A stretch of DNA of 64,000 nt, taken from positions 682,001 through 746,000 of the forward strand of contig JAWMQN010000002.1 of assembly GCA_033283265.1 (NCBI GenBank), in the 5' to 3' direction. Shown piece after piece: positions 19,718-29,196 of this stretch. The notes under the pieces were generated by a model that was not told the origin of the DNA, did not search any database, and worked only from the letters and a program-made list of their open reading frames with translations. This stretch comes from Mangrovimicrobium sp033283265. GTDB lineage: Bacteria; Pseudomonadota; Gammaproteobacteria; Pseudomonadales; Halieaceae. A program made the position numbers and the translations under genes. Positions within the stretch are counted from its first letter, which is position 1; each line of letters opens with the position of its first letter.

Positions 19718-21076
19718 GTGTCCGCATACGACTATGATCTTTTCGTGATTGGCGCCGGCTCCGGCGGTGTGCGCGCCGCCCGGATGTCTGCGGGCTTCGG
19801 TGCACGGGTCGCCGTGGCGGAGGACCTCTACCTCGGCGGCACCTGCGTCAACGTCGGCTGCGTGCCGAAAAAGCTCTACGTTTATGCCGCCGAATACGGC
19901 AAGGGCTTCCGCGACGCCGAGGGTTTTGGCTGGGAAAGCGGCACCCCGCTGTTCGACTGGCCTACCCTGCGCGACAACAAGCAGACCGAGATTTCCCGCC
20001 TCAACGCGATCTACCGCAACATCCTTACTGGCGCCGACGCAAAAATCATCGAGGGCCGGGCGCGCATCACCGGCCCCCACAGCGTGGAAGTCGCCGGCCG
20101 CAGCATCACTGCCGGGCGCATCCTTATCGCCACCGGCGGCTGGCCCTACGTGCCCGAGTTCCCGGGCAGTGAACACGCCATCACCTCCAACGAGGTCTTC
20201 GACCTCGAGCACTTCCCCGAGCGCCTGGTGGTCGTCGGCGGCGGCTATATCGCCGTTGAATTTGCCGGGATTTTCAACGGGCTGGGGGCCGACGTCACCC
20301 AGCTCTATCGCGGCCCGCTGTTTTTGCGCGGCTTCGACGCCGACGTGCGCCGCCACGCCGCCCAGGAGATTGCCAAGAGCGGCGTCGACCTGCGTTTCAA
20401 CACCCAGGTCCAGAGCATCACGCCCACCGCCTCGGGCCTGCGTGTCGTTCTCGACAGCGGCGAGGCGCTGGTCGCGGACGCGGTGCTCTACGCCACCGGC
20501 CGCAAACCGAACCTGCAGGGCCTGGGGCTGGAGAATGTCAGTGTCGACCTCGACGCGTCCGGCTGCATTGCCGTGGACGCCAACTTCCAGACCAGCGAAC
20601 CTTCCATCTACGCCCTCGGCGATGTCACCGGCGGGATGGAGCTCACCCCCGTGGCACTGGCGGAGGGCATGGCTTTCGCCCGCCGCCAGTTCGGCGCACT
20701 GGATGCCGCGCCGGAGTACGATTTCGTCCCCACCGCCGTGTTCTGCCAGCCGAACATCGGCACCGTCGGCTTTACCGAGGAGGAAGCCCGCGAGGAGTTC
20801 GGCGAGGTCGAGATCTACAAGAGCACCTTCAAGCCGATGAAACACACCCTGTCCGGGCGCGACGAGCGCAGCCTGATGAAGCTCATCGTCGACAAGCAAA
20901 CCGACCGCGTGGTCGGCGTGCACATGGTCGGCCCGGACGCCGGCGAGATCATGCAGGGCATCGCCATCGCCCTCAAGGCGGGGGCCACCAAGGCCCTGTT
21001 CGACAGCACCATCGGTATTCACCCCACCGCTGCAGAAGAGTTCGTCACCATGCGCGAACCCTGGACCGGCAACTGA
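19718..21076 (+). CDS. gor: Glutathione-disulfide reductase
   Basis: FAD/NADPH enzyme that keeps glutathione reduced. I choose the GTG at 19718, preceded by AAGGA, because the protein then begins SAYDYDLFVIGAGSGG, with the FAD motif at the N-terminus (452 aa). The redox-active disulfide is in GGTCVNVGCVPKKL (about 40-53), the second Rossmann motif is VVGGGYIAVEFAG (about 171-183), and the C-terminal catalytic HPTAAEEFVTM is intact. It fits a cell that also encodes the glutathione-degrading Ggt. An ABC transporter operon starts 17 bp downstream. Confidence 0.95.
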   Translation: MSAYDYDLFVIGAGSGGVRAARMSAGFGARVAVAEDLYLGGTCVNVGCVPKKLYVYAAEYGKGFRDAEGFGWESGTPLFDWPTLRDNKQTEISRLNAIYRNILTGADAKIIEGRARITGPHSVEVAGRSITAGRILIATGGWPYVPEFPGSEHAITSNEVFDLEHFPERLVVVGGGYIAVEFAGIFNGLGADVTQLYRGPLFLRGFDADVRRHAAQEIAKSGVDLRFNTQVQSITPTASGLRVVLDSGEALVADAVLYATGRKPNLQGLGLENVSVDLDASGCIAVDANFQTSEPSIYALGDVTGGMELTPVALAEGMAFARRQFGALDAAPEYDFVPTAVFCQPNIGTVGFTEEEAREEFGEVEIYKSTFKPMKHTLSGRDERSLMKLIVDKQTDRVVGVHMVGPDAGEIMQGIAIALKAGATKALFDSTIGIHPTAAEEFVTMREPWTGN

Positions 21077-21093
21077 AGGCAGCGTAGCAGGCG

Positions 21094-22023
21094 ATGATCG
21101 AGGCCAGTCACCTCAGCCGGCAGTTCGGCCGTGCAACCGCCGTTTCCAATGTCTCCTTCACGATCGGGGACCGCGAAATCGTCGGCCTGCTGGGCCCCAA
21201 CGGCGCCGGCAAGACCACTATCATGCGCATGCTCAGCGGCTACCTCGAGCCGACCACGGGCAACATCCTGGTCGATGGCGAGAGCCTCGGCCAGAACGCC
21301 TACTGCATCCAGCGGCAACTCGGCTACCTGCCGGAAGACCTGCCGCTCTACCCGGAAATGATGGTCGCCGACTACCTCGACTACGCCGCCACCGCCCGCG
21401 GCATCGAGCCCGGCGAGCGCCTGCGCGCGGTGCGCGAGGCGCTGCGCGCCACCGACATCCTCGAGCTCGCGCTGCACACCATCGGCCGCCTCTCCCGCGG
21501 CCAGCGCCAGCGGGTCGGCGTTGCCCAGGCCGTGCTGGGGCGGCCGCGCTACCTGATCCTCGACGAGCCGACCAACGGCCTCGATCCGGCGCAGACCCTG
21601 CAGATGCGCGAGCTGATCCGGCAGCTGGCGCAGCGGGCCACGGTCATCATCTCGACCCACATCCTGCAGGAGGTGGACGCGGTCTGCGACCGGGTGCTGA
21701 TCCTGCGCAACGGGCAGCTGGCCCTCGACCAGCCGCTGGCGGAACTGCGCAGCGGCCAGGGCCTGCGCCTCTACACCGACGACACCCTGGCGGCCCTGCA
21801 GCCGGTATTCAGCGCCCTGGGGGAGATCACCGGCTACCAGCACAGGCCCTGCGAGCGCGGGCTGTGCTGGCAGATCCACCTGCAAGCGGAAGTCGATCCG
21901 GACGCCTTCGCCACTGTGCTGGCGCAGCGTGTCCTGGCATCCGGCGCCCGGCTCTACGGCCTCGAGCCCGCCACCCGCGGTCTCGAAGAGGTGTTTGCAG
22001 AGGTGATCGGCAATGGACGTTAG
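21094..22023 (+). CDS. ABC transporter ATP-binding protein, GldA-like
   Basis: ATPase subunit of an ABC-2 type exporter (309 aa). Walker A is GPNGAGKTT (about 35-43), the signature is LSRGQRQRVG (about 132), Walker B is RYLILDEPTNGLDP (about 152), and the switch His is in IISTHILQE. The C-terminal ~80 residues form the extra domain common to GldA/CcmA-like subunits. Its last 11 bases overlap the next gene, which encodes the permease fused to a GldG-like domain. GldA homologues take part in gliding in Bacteroidetes, but in proteobacteria the substrate is unknown. Confidence 0.92.
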   Translation: MIEASHLSRQFGRATAVSNVSFTIGDREIVGLLGPNGAGKTTIMRMLSGYLEPTTGNILVDGESLGQNAYCIQRQLGYLPEDLPLYPEMMVADYLDYAATARGIEPGERLRAVREALRATDILELALHTIGRLSRGQRQRVGVAQAVLGRPRYLILDEPTNGLDPAQTLQMRELIRQLAQRATVIISTHILQEVDAVCDRVLILRNGQLALDQPLAELRSGQGLRLYTDDTLAALQPVFSALGEITGYQHRPCERGLCWQIHLQAEVDPDAFATVLAQRVLASGARLYGLEPATRGLEEVFAEVIGNGR

Positions 22024-24823
22024 GCCGGTAGCGCGGCGGGTCGCGCGCAAGGAACTGGGCCTGTTCTTCGCCTCACCCGCGGCCTGGCTGTGCCTCGGCG
22101 GGTTCGCCGCCTGCAGCCTGTTCATCGTCTTCTGGGCGGCGTCCTTCTTCGCCCGCAACATCGCCGACGTGCGCCCGCTGTTCGAGTGGATGCCGCTGCT
22201 GCTGGTGTTCCTGTGCAGCGCGCTGAGCATGCGCAGCTGGAGCGAAGAGCGCCGCAGCGGCACCCTGGAGCACGTGCTGGTACAGCCGAGCCCCCTGTGG
22301 CGCTTCGCCCTCGGCAAGTTCTACGCCAGTTTCGCCCTGCTCTGCCTGGCACTGGTTGCCACCTTGCCGCTGCCGCTCACCGTCGCCCTGGTCGCCGATC
22401 TCGACTGGGGCCCGGTGCTCGCCGGCTACCTCGCCAGCCTGCTGCTCGGCGCCGCCTACCTCGCCATCGGCATGTGCGTCTCGGCGCGCACCGACAACAG
22501 CGTGGTGGCGCTGATCGGCAGCGTCGCCCTGTGCGGCGGCCTCTACCTCATCGGCAGCGACCTGTTCACCGGTTTCTTCACCGTGGAACAGGCGGAGCTG
22601 CTGCGCCAGCTGGGTAGCGGCTCGCGCTTCCAGAGCATCACCCGCGGGGTCATCGACCTGCGCGACCTGTTCTACTACCTCAGCCTGTGGGCGGGCTTTC
22701 TCGGCCTGACGATTTACGGCCTGGAGAAAGTCGGCTGGGCGCGGCTCGCCACCACACCGCGGCAGCGCCACCTGCGCATCGCTATCGCCCTCCTGCTGGC
22801 CAACCTGCTGGTGGCCAACCTGTGGCTGGACAGGCTCCCCACGCTGCGCGCCGACATCACCCGGGGGCAGCTCTACAGTCTTTCCGACACCAGCCGGGAA
22901 CTGGTCGGGCAACTGCGCGAGCCGGTGCTGATCCGCGGCTATTTCAGCGCCCGCAACCACAGCCTGCTGGCGCCGCTGGAACCCCAGCTGCGCGACCTGA
23001 TCGAGGAGTACGCGGAGGCAGCCGGGGGCAATGTGCAGGTCGAGTTCATCGACCCGGCCGACCACCCGGAGATCGAGCAGGAAGCGCTCAAGCACTACGG
23101 CATGCGGCCGACGCCGATACAGGTGGCCGACCGCCACCAGAGCTCGCTGGTCAACGCCTGGTTCCATGTGCTGGTGCAATACGCCACCGAGTACCGGGTG
23201 CTCAGTTTCAACGACCTGATCGAGGTGCGCACCGCCACCAGCGGGCGTCCCGAGGTGCTGCTGCGCAACCCCGAGTACGACATCACCAGCGCGATCCGCG
23301 ACGTGGTGTCCAACTACCGCGCCGGTGGCAACCTGTTTGCCGGCATCGAGGAGCCGGTGGAATTCATCGGCTATGTCTCCGCCGACGCGCGCCTGCCGCA
23401 GGCCCTGCGCGACTACCGGGCCATGGTCGAGAGCACCCTCGAGGAGGCGGTGGCCGCCGCCGACGGCAAGTTCAGCTTCCGCTTCCTGCACCCGGAGGAC
23501 GGCGATGGGGCGCTGGCGCAGCGTATCGCCAGTGAGTGGGGCTTCACCCCCAGCGAGGATGAGTCACTCGACGAACCCTATTATTTCTACCTCACCCTGG
23601 CCGACTCCAGGCAGGTCGTGCGCTTGCCGGGCGGCACTTTCAACCCCGCGGATTTCCGCCTCGCCCTGGACGCCGGCCTGCGCCGCTTCGCCCGCAATTT
23701 CACCCGCAGTGTGGCGCTGGTCGCCCCGCGCACCCACCCGGAACTCGCCCGCCGCAACCCCCAGGGGCCGAGCTTCGCCCAGCTGCGCGAGACCATCGCC
23801 CGCGAGCACAGCGTGGTGGAGGAAAGCCTGCGCGATGGCGAGGTCAGCGCGGAAGCCGACATCCTGGTAATCGCCGCACCGGAAAACCTCGACGAGGTGG
23901 CGGTGTTCGCCATCGACCAGTTCCTGATGCGCGGCGGCACGGTGGTGCTCGCCAGCTCCCGCTGGTCGGTCGCGCCCGGTGAGCATGGCCTCGAGTTGCG
24001 CGCGTTCTCCAGCGGCCTCAACGGCTGGCTGGAACACCTCGGCATCCGCCTCGGCGCGGGCCTGGTGATGGACGAGCAGCACGGCCGCTTCCCGGTGCCG
24101 GTACAACGGGCGGGCGATGACAGCGCGGCGGGCAACCTGCAGATCATCGACTACCCCTATTTCATCGACCTGCGCGCGCGCGGGCTGGCCGAGCACCCGA
24201 TCACCCGCAACCTGCCCCAGCTGACCATGCCCTGGGCCTCGCCGCTGCAGGTCGAGCACCACGACAGCATCCGCGTGACCCCGCTGCTCTGGAGCAGCCC
24301 CGAGGCCTGGGTGGACAGCGAGCCGCTGATCGCGCCGCGCGAGGGCGAGCAGTGGCAGGGCCCGAGCCAACGCGAGCGCCAGTGGCTGGGCGCCCTGCTG
24401 CAGGGACGCTTCGAATCCTATTTCCAGCATGCGCCCGCGGCGCTGGCCCGCGGCAGCAAGCAGCCGCGGGAATTCCTGCGCCGCGCCCCGGAATCCGCCC
24501 GCCTGATCATCTACCCCTCCAACGAGTTGCTCAGCGACCGCCTGCTCGGCGCCCTGGTACAGGCCAGCGGCACCCAGTACCTGAGCCCGCTGGTGCTGCT
24601 GAACAATACCCTCGACTGGTCGCTGCGCGAGGATCGCCTGCTGCACATTCGCGCCCGCGCCCATTTCAACCGCACCCTGCCGCCGATGGAGCCGGGGATG
24701 CGCCTCGCCCTCGAACTGTTCAACTACGCCGCGGCGCTGGCCTGGTTACTGCTGCTGGCCGGCGGCGCCTGGCTGCTGCGGCGCCGGCGCCGGGCCTGGT
24801 ACCGGCGGGAGCTGGGGCTGTGA
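22013..24823 (+). CDS. ABC-2 permease fused to GldG-like auxiliary domain
   Basis: 936-aa membrane protein. Residues ~1-245 carry about six transmembrane helices of an ABC-2/GldF-type permease (SWSEERRSGTLEHVLVQP is the typical cytoplasmic loop). A seventh helix (IAIALLLANLLVANLWL, about 258) leads into a large GldG/ABC_transp_aux domain (about 285-880; LYSLSDTSRELVGQL, PVLIRGYFSARNHSLL). A C-terminal helix (ALAWLLLLAGGAWLLRRRRR) anchors the end. In many genomes these are two genes, so this is a GldF-GldG fusion. The following DUF4340 gene starts inside its stop codon. Confidence 0.88.
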   Translation: MDVRPVARRVARKELGLFFASPAAWLCLGGFAACSLFIVFWAASFFARNIADVRPLFEWMPLLLVFLCSALSMRSWSEERRSGTLEHVLVQPSPLWRFALGKFYASFALLCLALVATLPLPLTVALVADLDWGPVLAGYLASLLLGAAYLAIGMCVSARTDNSVVALIGSVALCGGLYLIGSDLFTGFFTVEQAELLRQLGSGSRFQSITRGVIDLRDLFYYLSLWAGFLGLTIYGLEKVGWARLATTPRQRHLRIAIALLLANLLVANLWLDRLPTLRADITRGQLYSLSDTSRELVGQLREPVLIRGYFSARNHSLLAPLEPQLRDLIEEYAEAAGGNVQVEFIDPADHPEIEQEALKHYGMRPTPIQVADRHQSSLVNAWFHVLVQYATEYRVLSFNDLIEVRTATSGRPEVLLRNPEYDITSAIRDVVSNYRAGGNLFAGIEEPVEFIGYVSADARLPQALRDYRAMVESTLEEAVAAADGKFSFRFLHPEDGDGALAQRIASEWGFTPSEDESLDEPYYFYLTLADSRQVVRLPGGTFNPADFRLALDAGLRRFARNFTRSVALVAPRTHPELARRNPQGPSFAQLRETIAREHSVVEESLRDGEVSAEADILVIAAPENLDEVAVFAIDQFLMRGGTVVLASSRWSVAPGEHGLELRAFSSGLNGWLEHLGIRLGAGLVMDEQHGRFPVPVQRAGDDSAAGNLQIIDYPYFIDLRARGLAEHPITRNLPQLTMPWASPLQVEHHDSIRVTPLLWSSPEAWVDSEPLIAPREGEQWQGPSQRERQWLGALLQGRFESYFQHAPAALARGSKQPREFLRRAPESARLIIYPSNELLSDRLLGALVQASGTQYLSPLVLLNNTLDWSLREDRLLHIRARAHFNRTLPPMEPGMRLALELFNYAAALAWLLLLAGGAWLLRRRRRAWYRRELGL

Positions 24824-25710
24824 ACCGCGCCGGCGTCTTCCTGCTCACCCTGCTGCTGGCGCAGCTCGCGCTGCTCGGCTGGCTGCAGCAGCGCGAGGAG
24901 CAGCAGCGGGCCCGGTCTACGCCCTGGCTGCTGGATACCCGGGGCTATGTGGTCGACAGCATCCGGCTGGAGGATGGCAGCGGCGACAGCGCACTGATCA
25001 GCAAGCGCGGGCGTTACTGGGCGCTGCCGGAACTGGACGGACTGCCGGCCAACGCGGAGCGGGTCGAGGCCCTGCTGCAGGCGCTTACCGATACCGAGCC
25101 CGGCTGGGTGGTGGCGCGCAGCGGCGCGGCGCGCCAGCGCTTGCAGGTCGCCTCCTACCGCTTCCGGCGCAAGATCACACTCTCCGCCCAGGGCCGCGAG
25201 CTCGGCGCGGTCTACCTCGGCACCTCACCCGGCTTCCGCAAGCTGCACGCCCGCCGCGCCGGCGACGATGCCATCTACAGTATCTTCCTCAACCGCCACG
25301 AGCTGCCCAGCCGCGCCGGCGAGTGGGTAAGCCCCGACCTGCTGCAGGTCCGCGCCCCCCTGCGCATCAGCGCTGACGGCTACAGCCTGCAGTGGCACAG
25401 CGGCGAGTGGCGCCTCGGCAGCGGCAAACAGCCCGCGGAAGAAGTGGTCCAGGCGTTGCTGGCGGCGCTGCGACAACTGCGGGTCGAGGGTATCGCGAGC
25501 GAGGAAAGCGCGGCGGAACTGCAGCCGTCACGGGCCGACATGCTGCTCGAGGTGGAGTCCCTCACCGGTACCGCCAGCCTGGAGTTCTACCGGCAGGGAG
25601 ACGAACACTTCCTGCGCAGCAGCCAGTACCCGCGGCTGTTCCGCATTTCCGCCTACGATTACGAGCGCCTCAGCGGGCTCGACAGCCTGCTACTCGCCGG
25701 CGCAGAATGA
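24820..25710 (+). CDS. DUF4340 domain-containing protein
   Basis: 296-aa protein from GTG 24820, which overlaps the permease stop codon. The large in-frame extension upstream is only the permease gene in another frame. A single N-terminal transmembrane segment (GVFLLTLLLAQLALLGWL) precedes a soluble domain with repeated beta strands typical of DUF4340 (YVVDSIRLEDG, LGAVYLGTSPGFRKLHARRAGDDAIYSI). DUF4340 proteins regularly accompany GldA/GldFG-like exporters and probably bind their periplasmic module. Precise function unknown. Confidence 0.85.
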   Translation: MNRAGVFLLTLLLAQLALLGWLQQREEQQRARSTPWLLDTRGYVVDSIRLEDGSGDSALISKRGRYWALPELDGLPANAERVEALLQALTDTEPGWVVARSGAARQRLQVASYRFRRKITLSAQGRELGAVYLGTSPGFRKLHARRAGDDAIYSIFLNRHELPSRAGEWVSPDLLQVRAPLRISADGYSLQWHSGEWRLGSGKQPAEEVVQALLAALRQLRVEGIASEESAAELQPSRADMLLEVESLTGTASLEFYRQGDEHFLRSSQYPRLFRISAYDYERLSGLDSLLLAGAE

Positions 25711-25736
25711 GTGCGAGCCCACGCGGGAGTTAAGGC

Positions 25737-25910
25737 ATGCGACTACTGGGAATGATTCTGGCCCTCGGCGCCATAGGCTGGCTGCTCTACACGGCCGCCG
25801 GCGGCGAGGACGCCGAGACCGCCATACCACAGGGTTACCAGCAGTCGCTGGAGAAGGCCCAGGGGGTACAGGACATCGTCAACGCGGCGGGGACCCTGCC
25901 GGAAGACTGA
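25737..25910 (+). CDS. Small single-pass membrane protein (57 aa)
   Basis: ATG 25737 preceded by GGGAG; the frame encodes 57 residues ending in TGA. One hydrophobic helix (LLGMILALGAIGWLLYTA) is followed by an acidic, Gln-rich tail (AIPQGYQQSLEKAQGVQDI). It lies 26 bp after the DUF4340 gene in the same orientation, so it is likely a fourth member of the exporter operon. Codon use matches its neighbours (GC-rich third positions). Similar tails (GYQQSLEKAQ-like) are seen in small proteins of proteobacteria without known function. Confidence 0.72.
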   Translation: MRLLGMILALGAIGWLLYTAAGGEDAETAIPQGYQQSLEKAQGVQDIVNAAGTLPED

Positions 25911-25925
25911 AAGCTGGCAAGCGGA

Positions 25926-26918
25926 TCAGGAGATCGCCTTCAGCGGCGGCGCGTTTTCCGCCAGTTCCCCCGGCCCGTTGAGGTGCTTCATCAGCAGGCC
26001 GCGCATCCACTGGTGCGGCGCGCTGCGCGAGGTACGGGTGTGCCGCAGCAACGACATCCTGCCGCGGTTGGTACTGTGGGTATTGCGAATCATGCGCTGC
26101 AGCTCCGCGGGCAGTTCGCGACCGCTGATCAGGTCACTGTACAGACCCGAGGCCTCGAAGCCCGCGTTCGCCACCAGCAGGCAATCGGTGCGCGCCAGCA
26201 CCCCCACCGCCGAGGCGAACTGGGTGGTCTCCAGGGCGATATTGCGGTGGACCCCGTACTGTCCCAATACATCATCCACCATCGAAGTGTTCTCGCGGGT
26301 CAGCCGCGGCAGGTAGAGTCGCAGGTGGGGAAAGTCGAGGAAATCCTGCAGGCTGAGACTGTTCTTCCGGGTCAGCGGGTGCTCCCGGCGCATGTAACAG
26401 CGCGGCGCCAGGGTGGTGATCGGCTCGGCGTGGATGTCGCGCCCGGTGTCCATCGCCACGAAGGCGGCGAAGTCCACCTCACCCTTTTTCAGTTGCTCCT
26501 GGTAATCCGGGGTGATTTCCGCGGTGATCACCTGCACTCCCGGGGCGCAGGCGTGCAGCTCCGCGATCAGGCCGGGCAGCAGCGCCTCGCAGAGGATCGG
26601 CGGCAGCAGCAACTTGAAGGTGCCGCTGTAGGTCGCCGGGTCGAACTCGGCATCGCCGAGCACGCGCTCCACGGTTTCCAGCAGCCGGGGCAGTTCCGCC
26701 GCCAGTTCCTCCGCGCGGGGCGTCGGCACCAGGCCGTGGGCGGTGCGGGTGAACAGTTCGTCCTCGAAGGAATCGCGCAGCTTCTGCAGGGTCTTGCTCA
26801 GCGCCGGCTGGCTGACCGCCAGGCGCTCGGCGGCCCGGGTCACGTTGCGTTCCTCGAGCAGGATCTGCAGCGCTACCAGCAGGTTGAGGTCAGTGCGTAT
26901 CAGTTTCTTCGAGATCAT
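25926..26918 (-). CDS. LysR-family transcriptional regulator
   Basis: 330-aa regulator from ATG 26918. The N-terminal winged HTH (about 8-66: DLNLLVALQILLEERNVTRAAERLAVSQPALSKTLQKL) is canonical for NodD/LeuO-like LysR proteins. A LysR substrate-binding domain follows (about 95-300). It is divergent from the DUF4136 lipoprotein gene, and the 237-bp gap between them holds a GCACGG/CCGTGC hairpin (about 27062-27083) and AT-rich promoter sequence. The target and effector are unknown. Confidence 0.9.
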   Translation of the reverse strand: MISKKLIRTDLNLLVALQILLEERNVTRAAERLAVSQPALSKTLQKLRDSFEDELFTRTAHGLVPTPRAEELAAELPRLLETVERVLGDAEFDPATYSGTFKLLLPPILCEALLPGLIAELHACAPGVQVITAEITPDYQEQLKKGEVDFAAFVAMDTGRDIHAEPITTLAPRCYMRREHPLTRKNSLSLQDFLDFPHLRLYLPRLTRENTSMVDDVLGQYGVHRNIALETTQFASAVGVLARTDCLLVANAGFEASGLYSDLISGRELPAELQRMIRNTHSTNRGRMSLLRHTRTSRSAPHQWMRGLLMKHLNGPGELAENAPPLKAIS

Positions 26919-27155
26919 TCCGTCCCCCGGAAAGATAAATAACTGCGCTCTTTGGGCCAAGGCTAGCAGCAACTAGCTAATGCTCGCAGAAAAAAATGGC
27001 TTTTTTGCCAGTTTCTCGCCGCGAACCGCGCCGATCTGCGAGCAACCGCACGGAAATTTGTCGCACGGAGTATTCCCCGTGCGGCATTTCTGGCTGCCAG
27101 CGCACTCCCCTGCTAGGATTCGAGACATAACCTTCCAAGCTTTCCGAGGCAATCA

Positions 27156-27737
27156 ATGCGTATTTTCCCCGCCCTCACCAGCCTGTTGCTGGCAGCACTG
27201 CTGGCCGCCTGCGGCGGTATCGAGACCCAACCATCGGACACCGCGGCCTTTGCCGCCGGCAACTACAAGTACTACAAGTGGCGCAGCGAACCGCTGCAGA
27301 ACAGCGCCAACAGCGGTAGCTCCGATTTCCTGATGGACAACATCATGCGCCGGGAAATCAACGCCGCGCTGGCGGACAAGGGCTACCTGCTCGACCCGGC
27401 GCAGGCCCAGTTCAGCGTCGACTACCTGCAGGGCCCCGGCTTTCTCGACGGGGTGGGCAGCCAGAACACCCACGGCGCCGTAGACCCGATTCCCTCGGCG
27501 CGGCCCAACCGGCAGATCGACCAGGCCATGGTCGACAACGCCTACGCGCTCTCCGGCGTGCGCGAAACCTACAACATCGCCCTGCAGCTGAACGACGCCG
27601 CCAGCCACAAGGAAGTCTGGCACGTGGTGATTACCAAGATCGTGGAAAATGCCAACGAGACCGACCCGGACAAACTCACCGGCATTATTCGCAAGGGGAT
27701 TCGCAAGGGCCTGAGCACCCTGCCGGACGCCAGCTAG
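27156..27737 (+). CDS. DUF4136 lipoprotein
   Basis: 193-aa lipoprotein with signal peptide and lipobox LLAAC. The DUF4136 fold covers about 30-190: FAAGNYKYYKWRSEP, then the conserved INAALADKGYLLDPAQAQFSVDY segment (Asp/Tyr pattern) and a C-terminal KLTGIIRKGIRKGL. Members are outer-membrane-associated with unknown function. It is transcribed divergently from the LysR gene and overlaps the convergent dehydrogenase gene by four bases. Confidence 0.82.
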   Translation: MRIFPALTSLLLAALLAACGGIETQPSDTAAFAAGNYKYYKWRSEPLQNSANSGSSDFLMDNIMRREINAALADKGYLLDPAQAQFSVDYLQGPGFLDGVGSQNTHGAVDPIPSARPNRQIDQAMVDNAYALSGVRETYNIALQLNDAASHKEVWHVVITKIVENANETDPDKLTGIIRKGIRKGLSTLPDAS

Positions 27738-28711
27738 GGTCCCGCGTAAACCTCGGGGTTGACACAGTGCGGCATCGGCTCGCCAGCCAGTGCCGCCAGC
27801 GCGTTGTCCACCGCCATGTCCGCCATCCGCGCCCGGGTCTTGCGCGTGGCGCTGCCGATGTGCGGCGCCACCACCACATTGGGCGCGGTCAGCAACGGGT
27901 TGTCCCGCGCCACCGGCTCGCGCTCGAACACGTCGATGCCGGCGCCGCCCAGCTGACCGTCGCGCAGGGCCGCGGCCAGCGCCGCCTCATCCAGCACGCC
28001 GCCGCGGGCGGTATTGATCACGATCGCGCCGGGCTTCATCTGCCCGATCCGCCGCCGGTCGAGAAGATTGCGGGTCTCGGCCGTCAGCGCGACATGCAGC
28101 GAGACGAAATCGCTCGCCGCCAGTAACTCCTCCAGGCCGACCTGCTCGACACCGGGCACGCTGCGCGCACTGCGGTTCCAGGCCAGTACACGCATGCCGA
28201 AGCCCAGCGCGCGCCGCGCCACCGCCTGGCCAATCGCGCCGAGGCCGATGATGCCGAGGGTCGCGCCGCCGACATCGGCACCGACGAAAAACTCCGGCGC
28301 CCAGGCCCGGTCCGGCGTCCACTGCCCGGCGCGCACGAAGGCGTCCGCCTCCACCACCCGGCGGGCGGTGGCGAGCAGCAGGGCGAAGGCGGTATCAGCG
28401 GTGGTTTCGACCAGCACGCCGGGAGTGTGGCCGAGGGGGATACCGCGCGCGGTGAGCGCGGCCACGTCGACGTGATCGACACCGACCGACATGCTGGAGA
28501 CAAAGGCCAGGTCGGGCATGGCATCGACCAGTGCGGCATCGATTTTATCGGTCAGCAGGCAGACCAGCCCACGACAGCCGGCGAGTTCCTCACGCAGTTG
28601 CCCGGCGCTGATCAGTCCCGGCCCCTCCCAGAGGCCGAGTTCGCAGGCCTCGCCCAGGTGCCGGAAGCGCTCGCCCGGCAGCCGGTGCGTGACAAATACC
28701 CGCTTGCTCAT
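27734..28711 (-). CDS. D-2-hydroxyacid dehydrogenase, GhrB-like
   Basis: NAD(P)-dependent D-isomer-specific 2-hydroxyacid dehydrogenase of 325 aa from ATG 28711 (the longer frame lacks homology-like sequence). Motifs: the nucleotide-binding GIIGLGAIGQAVARR (about 149-163), catalytic Arg in INTARGGVLDE (about 233-243), Glu in DVFEREPV and the acid/base His in VVAPHIGSATR. Most similar in pattern to glyoxylate/hydroxypyruvate or 2-ketogluconate reductases (GhrB). It is last in a three-gene unit ubiX-HIT-dehydrogenase, with 7 bp between it and the HIT gene. Confidence 0.9.
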   Translation of the reverse strand: MSKRVFVTHRLPGERFRHLGEACELGLWEGPGLISAGQLREELAGCRGLVCLLTDKIDAALVDAMPDLAFVSSMSVGVDHVDVAALTARGIPLGHTPGVLVETTADTAFALLLATARRVVEADAFVRAGQWTPDRAWAPEFFVGADVGGATLGIIGLGAIGQAVARRALGFGMRVLAWNRSARSVPGVEQVGLEELLAASDFVSLHVALTAETRNLLDRRRIGQMKPGAIVINTARGGVLDEAALAAALRDGQLGGAGIDVFEREPVARDNPLLTAPNVVVAPHIGSATRKTRARMADMAVDNALAALAGEPMPHCVNPEVYAGP

Positions 28712-28718
28712 GGGCAGT

Positions 28719-29150
28719 TCAGGCTTCCAGCGGCGCGGGCACCAGCCCGGCCAGGCGCACCATGTCCTGTTGCCACTCCTCCAGCATCGCCCGCTCGTAA
28801 CCGCCACCGGGAGGCAGATTGCCCCACACCGGCTGCGGCCAGCAGGCATCGCCCTCAGCGCGGCCGATGATGTGCAGGTGCATCTGCGGCACCTGGTTGC
28901 CGAGGCCGGCGAAGTTGACCTTGGCGTAACCGAGCACCGACTTGATCATGCCCGACACCTGGGCACAGTCGGCGAGCACCGCGTTGCGATGTTCCTCCGG
29001 CAGGTCGAGGAAGTCGGTGAGCCGCGTCTCCGGCACCAGGATCGCCCAGGGCAGGCTGGCGTTGCGGTGCAGCAACAGCGCCCCGGTGGGCAGCTGCCCG
29101 AGGTAGTGTGCATCCGCCAGCAACTGGGGGTGGATATCCGCTTGGTCCAT
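28719..29150 (-). CDS. HIT-family hydrolase
   Basis: 143-aa histidine-triad protein. The triad region reads QVPQMHLHIIGR, where the first His of the classical HxHxH is replaced by Gln. The Gln variant followed by GDACWPQPVWG is typical of a proteobacterial HIT subgroup (COG0537-like). Such proteins hydrolyse nucleotide phosphoramidates or dinucleotides. It lies between ubiX and a GhrB-like dehydrogenase on the same strand. Confidence 0.87.
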   Translation of the reverse strand: MDQADIHPQLLADAHYLGQLPTGALLLHRNASLPWAILVPETRLTDFLDLPEEHRNAVLADCAQVSGMIKSVLGYAKVNFAGLGNQVPQMHLHIIGRAEGDACWPQPVWGNLPPGGGYERAMLEEWQQDMVRLAGLVPAPLEA

Positions 29151-29196
29151 GCTTCTGCTCCGCGATGATTCTGTTATTACTGTAGACCGGATCGGG

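Noticed and set aside
24352..24819. Upstream extension of the DUF4340 protein
   Set aside because: It is the permease/GldG gene in another frame; the GTG at 24820 overlaps the permease stop and begins a membrane anchor.
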